Below are positions 7,597-11,817 of a stretch of 11,817 nt of DNA, in pieces; the stretch's first letter is position 1; each line of letters opens with the position of its first letter. This DNA comes from Micavibrio_C sp964577255. GTDB taxonomy: Bacteria > Pseudomonadota > Alphaproteobacteria > Micavibrionales > Micavibrionaceae. The stretch lies in contig CAZNYM010000050.1 in assembly GCA_964577255.1 (NCBI GenBank), positions 1 to 11,817 of the forward strand, in the 5' to 3' direction. Position numbers and translations under genes: made by a program. The notes under the pieces are model-generated. The model did no database searches and was not told the DNA's origin. It saw only the letters and a program-made list of their open reading frames with translations.

Positions 7597-7616
7597 CCCG
7601 GTTTTCCGGGTTTTTT
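7597..7616 (+). terminator. Intrinsic terminator on the + strand, opposite to dnaG-rpoD
   Basis: CCCGG-TTTT-CCGGG (7597-7610) is followed by TTTTTT (7611-7616) on the + strand, a well-formed although short terminator. Read on the minus strand, the direction of dnaG and rpoD, the A-run comes first and no U-run follows, so it should not stop the operon. No + strand gene lies upstream within about 4 kb (the nearest is trmJ). It would end only antisense transcripts. Confidence 0.5.
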
Positions 7617-7645
7617 AACGACCACGGCTTGATTTAGGCCGTTTA

Positions 7646-9493
7646 TCAGCCTTTGACAGCCCCGGCGCGCGCCGCCTGCAGGGCCAGGAGCCGACGTTCG
7701 TTTTCATCGCTGAAATCCTGCGCCAAAGCCGCGCCGGCCGCCCGGACGTCCCCCGCCAGACGGCGGCGCTGCAGTGCGCCGCACACGTCCTGCCAGCCCT
7801 TAAGAGCCTGATCTTCCCCGGCTTCGGGGCGGGCGAAGGCCGCGTGGGTATAGGTGGTTTCGCCCAGGACGATCCGGACATCCCCGGCGAGCGGCCCCGC
7901 TTCCAGATGCGCGATCAGCGGCGCAGGGTCCGGCGTATTGTTTTTCAGAATGTAATCGGTCACCGCCTGCAGAAGTTTCGCCAGCACCGGGCTGTCGGAC
8001 GGCAGGCGTTCGAGATCGTCCTCAACCGCGCCGAAAAGGCCCGGATGGTTGATGAGCGTGGCCAGGAGAATGCGCAGGGCCATGACGTCCTGATCGCGCG
8101 CGGGCGCGCGCAGCGGCAAAGAGAGGCCCGGCGCAGCTGCCGCGCGGCGGCCGGAAGAGGGCTTCTCTCCTTTCGCGGGCGCGGCGCGGAAAGACTGGAA
8201 GGTTTTGTCGCGGAACATCTGGCGGTATTGCTGCTGCACGGTGCGGTCGGCGATGCGCGCCGTTTCTTCTTCGAGGATCTGCGTCAGGCCCGCGCGCGAT
8301 TCCGGCGTGGCGAAGCTTTTGCCGGCGGTATGGTGGTTCCACAGGAACTCGACCAGCGGAATGGCCGCGCCCAGAACGGCTTCGAACGCGCCCTTGCCGC
8401 CCGTGCGGATCAGGCTGTCGGGATCTTCGCCCTCGGGCAGGAAGGAGAAAAGCGCCGTATGGTCGGGCTTGAGGAGCGGCATAAGGCGCTCGCACGCGCG
8501 CACGGCGGCGCGCCGCCCCGCTTCGTCGCCGTCGAAGCACAGGACGGGCGATTTCTCGCGCGCCGGGATCATCTTCCACAGCAAAGCGATCTGGTCCTCG
8601 GTCAGCGCCGTGCCCAAAGGCGCGACCGCGCCGTTCCACCCGGCCGCGCAGCAGCCGATGACGTCGACATAGCCCTCGACCACGATGACGGGCTGCCCAG
8701 CTGCCGCCGCCTGGCGCGCACGCGACTCGTTGAACAGCATGCGGCCTTTGTGAAAGAGCGCGGTCTCGCCGGAGTTGATGTATTTCGGTGGCTTCGACGC
8801 GCCGGGCGCGAGCGGACGCAGATGCTCGGGCAGCACACGCCCGCCGAACGCCACCACGCGCCCGCGGCGGTCGGCCACCGGAAACATCACGCGGTCGCGG
8901 AAAAAGGAATAAAGGCTCTGATCGCGCTCGGAACGGCGCACCAGGCCCGCCTCCATCATCTGCGCCGGGGTGTAGCCGGCTTCTTTCAGATGGGCGACGA
9001 GCGCCTGGCCATCCATGGGCGCATAACCCAGGCGGAAATTGACCGCGATCTCCCCTTCCAGCCCCCGCTCGCGCAGATAGGCGGCGGCATCGCGCCCGGC
9101 GGGCTTTTGCAGCTGGGCCGTGAAGAACGAAGCGGCATCGCCGAGAAGATTGTAGAGGCTTTTTTCCTGCTTCGATTGTTCGATCTCGCGCGGCGAGGCG
9201 CGCGGCACTTCCATGCCCGCCTGCGCCGCAAGCATCTCGACTGCTTCGAGAAAAGAGATGTTGCCGTGCTGCATGACAAAGCCGACGGCATCGCCGTGCG
9301 CGCCGCAGCCGAAGCAGTGATAAAACTGCTTTTCGTCGTTGATGTAGAAGGACGGCGATTTCTCGTTATGAAACGGGCAGCATGCCTTGAACTCCCGCCC
9401 CGCGCGCGCGAGCTTGACTTTCCGCCCGATGACCTCGGACAGGGTCAGGCGGTCGCGCAGCTCCTGCATGAAACGCGGTGGAATGGCGGACAT
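7646..9493 (-). CDS. dnaG: DNA primase
   Basis: DnaG makes the RNA primers for leading- and lagging-strand DNA synthesis at the fork, acting with the DnaB helicase. The 615-residue product has the usual order. The N-terminal zinc-binding domain carries C39, H42, C60 and C63 (CCPFH and FYHCFGCG). The RNA polymerase core has the basic motif RVMFPVADRRGRVVAFGGR (201-219). The TOPRIM metal site has VVEGYVDVI with Glu273, FDGDEAG with Asp321 and Asp323, and EGEDPDS (354-360). The C-terminal part from about 450 is the weakly conserved helicase-interaction domain. AAGG lies 7 nt before the ATG. yqeY is 46 bp upstream and rpoD 134 bp downstream, the classic macromolecular-synthesis order without rpsU. 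All catalytic residues I looked for are present. Confidence 0.97.
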   Translation of the reverse strand: MSAIPPRFMQELRDRLTLSEVIGRKVKLARAGREFKACCPFHNEKSPSFYINDEKQFYHCFGCGAHGDAVGFVMQHGNISFLEAVEMLAAQAGMEVPRASPREIEQSKQEKSLYNLLGDAASFFTAQLQKPAGRDAAAYLRERGLEGEIAVNFRLGYAPMDGQALVAHLKEAGYTPAQMMEAGLVRRSERDQSLYSFFRDRVMFPVADRRGRVVAFGGRVLPEHLRPLAPGASKPPKYINSGETALFHKGRMLFNESRARQAAAAGQPVIVVEGYVDVIGCCAAGWNGAVAPLGTALTEDQIALLWKMIPAREKSPVLCFDGDEAGRRAAVRACERLMPLLKPDHTALFSFLPEGEDPDSLIRTGGKGAFEAVLGAAIPLVEFLWNHHTAGKSFATPESRAGLTQILEEETARIADRTVQQQYRQMFRDKTFQSFRAAPAKGEKPSSGRRAAAAPGLSLPLRAPARDQDVMALRILLATLINHPGLFGAVEDDLERLPSDSPVLAKLLQAVTDYILKNNTPDPAPLIAHLEAGPLAGDVRIVLGETTYTHAAFARPEAGEDQALKGWQDVCGALQRRRLAGDVRAAGAALAQDFSDENERRLLALQAARAGAVKG

Positions 9494-9539
9494 GGCCGTA
9501 CCTTAGCAGGAAGGTTCCGTTTAAAGCAAACCGGCGCGC

Positions 9540-10004
9540 TTACGCCGCCGACAGGCGTTCCTTGATCAGGCCGCTGGCTTTGCCCATGTCGAGCTTGCCG
9601 GCGTAGCGTGTCTTGAGCGCGCCCATGAGCTTGCCCATGTCCTTCACATCCTTGACCGACAATTCGGCGATCAGGCCGTCGATCACCTTGCGCACCTCTT
9701 CATCCGACATCTGCTGCGGCAGAAAACGCTTGATCACGCCTATCTCGTCGTTCTCACGCGCCGCCAGTTCTGGGCGGTTGGCCTTGGCGTAGGTTTCGGC
9801 CGATTCCTGGCGCTGCTTGATCATGGATTGCATCATCGTCATGATGGCCGCATCGTCGAGGCCGGTGGTGTTGCCCGAGGGGCGCAGCTCGATGTCCTTT
9901 TCCCGCAGCTTGGCGATGACAAGGCGCAGGGTGGCGGTGGTCAGTTCATCCTTGGCTTTCATGGCCTCGGTCAGGGAGCTTTTGAGCGTTTCCCTAATAG
10001 TCAT
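9540..10004 (-). CDS. yqeY: GatB/YqeY domain protein
   Basis: This is a 154-residue cytoplasmic protein of the YqeY family, related to the C-terminal tRNA-binding domain of GatB from the tRNA-dependent amidotransferase. Its precise role is not established; a link to tRNA or ribosome function is assumed from homology. The family pattern is clear: an N-terminal helical part (MTIRETLKSSLTEAMKAKD, then TLRLVIAKLREKDIELR), the middle MIKQRQESAETYAKANRPELAA split (61-82), EIGVIKRFLPQQMS (87-100), and the C-terminal MGKLMGALKTRYAGKLDMGK (123-142). The start has an excellent Shine-Dalgarno, AAGGAGGT (10009-10016), 4 nt before the ATG. It is the first gene of the yqeY-dnaG-rpoD cluster and diverges from carA, an order common in alphaproteobacteria. 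Confidence 0.95.
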   Translation of the reverse strand: MTIRETLKSSLTEAMKAKDELTTATLRLVIAKLREKDIELRPSGNTTGLDDAAIMTMMQSMIKQRQESAETYAKANRPELAARENDEIGVIKRFLPQQMSDEEVRKVIDGLIAELSVKDVKDMGKLMGALKTRYAGKLDMGKASGLIKERLSAA

Positions 10005-10049
10005 AACGACCTCCTTGCATCGCGGGAAAAATCATGTCACAGAACTCAC

Positions 10050-10078
10050 CATATATAGATTCCCGGTCCCGCTGTAAA
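10050..10078 (-). promoter_or_regulatory. Putative promoter of yqeY-dnaG-rpoD
   Basis: On the minus strand TTTACA (10073-10078, 5 of 6) is followed after 17 nt by TATATG (10050-10055, 4 of 6), predicting a leader of roughly 40 nt before yqeY. The same AT-rich patch (10051-10059) could also provide a -10 for carA on the + strand, but I found no -35 at a proper distance for that direction. Confidence 0.4.
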
Positions 10079-10089
10079 ACGGTGAAGTG

Positions 10090-11244
<1,155 letters not shown>

Positions 11245-11817
11245 TCAGGCCGGCAGCCACTCTTTTTCAAGCTGGTCGAGCGTGCCGTCCTTGATGGCGG
11301 TTCGCACTTCGCGCATCAGGCGGGTGATGACGGCGACATTGTGCTGGGTGATGATCTGCTGCGCCAGCAATTCATCCACCTTCAGCAGGTGATGCAGATA
11401 GGCCTTCGAGAAATCGTTCGAACACGGCAGGTTGATGCTGTCATCGAGCGGGGTCGGGTCGTCGCGGTAGCGGGCGTTGCGCAGGTTGATGCGTTCCTCG
11501 GCGCTGCCGCGCACCAGCGCCCAGCCGTGGCGGGCGATGCGCGTAGGGGAGACACAATCAAAAGTGTCGATGCCCATGCGCACACAGGAAAACACATCGG
11601 CAATCCTGCCGATCCCGAGCAGATGCACCGGGCGTTCGGGATGGATCTGCTTCGTGTGCCAGGATACGATCTCATGAAACTGCTCCTGCGAGCCGCCGAG
11701 CGAGCCGCCAATGGCCGTGCCGAAGAACGGGCGATCGCGCGTCCAGGCGCAGCTGGCCGCCCGCAGATCCTCGTATACTCCGCCCTGGACGATGCCGTAA
11801 AGCGCCTGCCTGCCGTC
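11245..11817 (-). CDS. tgt: tRNA-guanine transglycosylase homologue, C-terminal 190 residues, atypical (5' end beyond window)
   Basis: Tgt enzymes exchange guanine-34 of GUN-anticodon tRNAs for preQ1 (most bacteria) or queuine (eukaryotes and some bacteria). The visible part is in frame from the window edge and opens with QALYGIVQGGVYEDLR, then GTAIGGSLGGS, RPVHLLGIG, GIDTFDCVSPTR with the nucleophilic Asp (codon 11557-11559), RNARYRDDPTPLD, and SKAYLHHL, all Tgt landmarks. Two features are unusual. Where bacterial Tgt has C-x-C-x2-C before the AYLHHL helix, this protein reads INLPCSNDFS, with a single shifted Cys (11422-11424); only the distal His (11341-11343) of the zinc set remains. The substrate loop reads GGSLGGS instead of GGLAVGE. 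The frame is clean, with no frameshift or internal stop. The family is certain; that it makes queuosine from preQ1 is not, and a paralogue or a queuine-type enzyme is possible. Confidence 0.85.
   Translation of the reverse strand, partial: DGRQALYGIVQGGVYEDLRAASCAWTRDRPFFGTAIGGSLGGSQEQFHEIVSWHTKQIHPERPVHLLGIGRIADVFSCVRMGIDTFDCVSPTRIARHGWALVRGSAEERINLRNARYRDDPTPLDDSINLPCSNDFSKAYLHHLLKVDELLAQQIITQHNVAVITRLMREVRTAIKDGTLDQLEKEWLPA

Noticed and set aside
7844..9565. 573-codon open + strand frame antisense to dnaG
   Set aside because: It is an Arg/His/Ala-rich shadow of a high-GC gene; DnaG has all its catalytic motifs on the minus strand.

Overview
This window is ordinary housekeeping chromosome from a high-GC bacterium, almost certainly an alphaproteobacterium. 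The evidence is a Shemin-type 5-aminolevulinate synthase (hemA), a yqeY-dnaG-rpoD macromolecular-synthesis cluster divergent from carA, an RpoD with a long insertion between regions 1.2 and 2.1, and a monocistronic rpsD. I cannot place it to genus. A run of 10 N at 7399-7408 marks a scaffold gap, so this is a draft or metagenomic assembly.

Layout. The last codons of an unidentified + strand gene (1-65) meet hemA (68-1288, -) tail to tail. Divergent from hemA lie a small orphan membrane-type protein (1415-1765), a ribokinase (rbsK, 1818-2753) and the tRNA 2'-O-methyltransferase trmJ (2757-3482), closed by a bidirectional terminator at 3485-3512. Then, on the minus strand, come rpsD (3532-4149), a TauE/SafE permease (4281-5048), tRNA-Ala(CGC), a stray tRNA 3' end, tRNA-Ile2(CAU), rpoD (5439-7511), dnaG (7646-9493) and yqeY (9540-10004). 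carA (10090-11244, +) diverges from yqeY and abuts, tail to tail, a Tgt-family gene cut by the window edge (11245-11817, -).

How the genes fit together. The theme is information processing: replication priming (DnaG), transcription initiation (RpoD), ribosome assembly (S4), tRNAs, and tRNA modification (TrmJ, a Tgt homologue, and the tRNA-Ile2 that needs lysidine). Heme precursor synthesis (HemA), carbamoyl phosphate synthesis (CarA), ribose phosphorylation (RbsK) and an anion permease are added. yqeY-dnaG-rpoD reads as one transcription direction with 46-bp and 134-bp gaps, perhaps running on into the tRNAs.

I see no undescribed multi-gene system. The points worth a second look are: a Tgt homologue with the catalytic Asp but without the usual cysteine zinc ligands and with an altered substrate loop; a duplicated tRNA 3' end beside tRNA-Ile2; an rpsD promoter interleaved with the upstream gene's terminator, followed by a perfect inverted repeat in the leader; a possibly leaderless hemA; a histone-H1-like basic tail on RpoD in which the assembly gap lies; and a good + strand terminator in the dnaG-rpoD gap with no + strand gene to serve.
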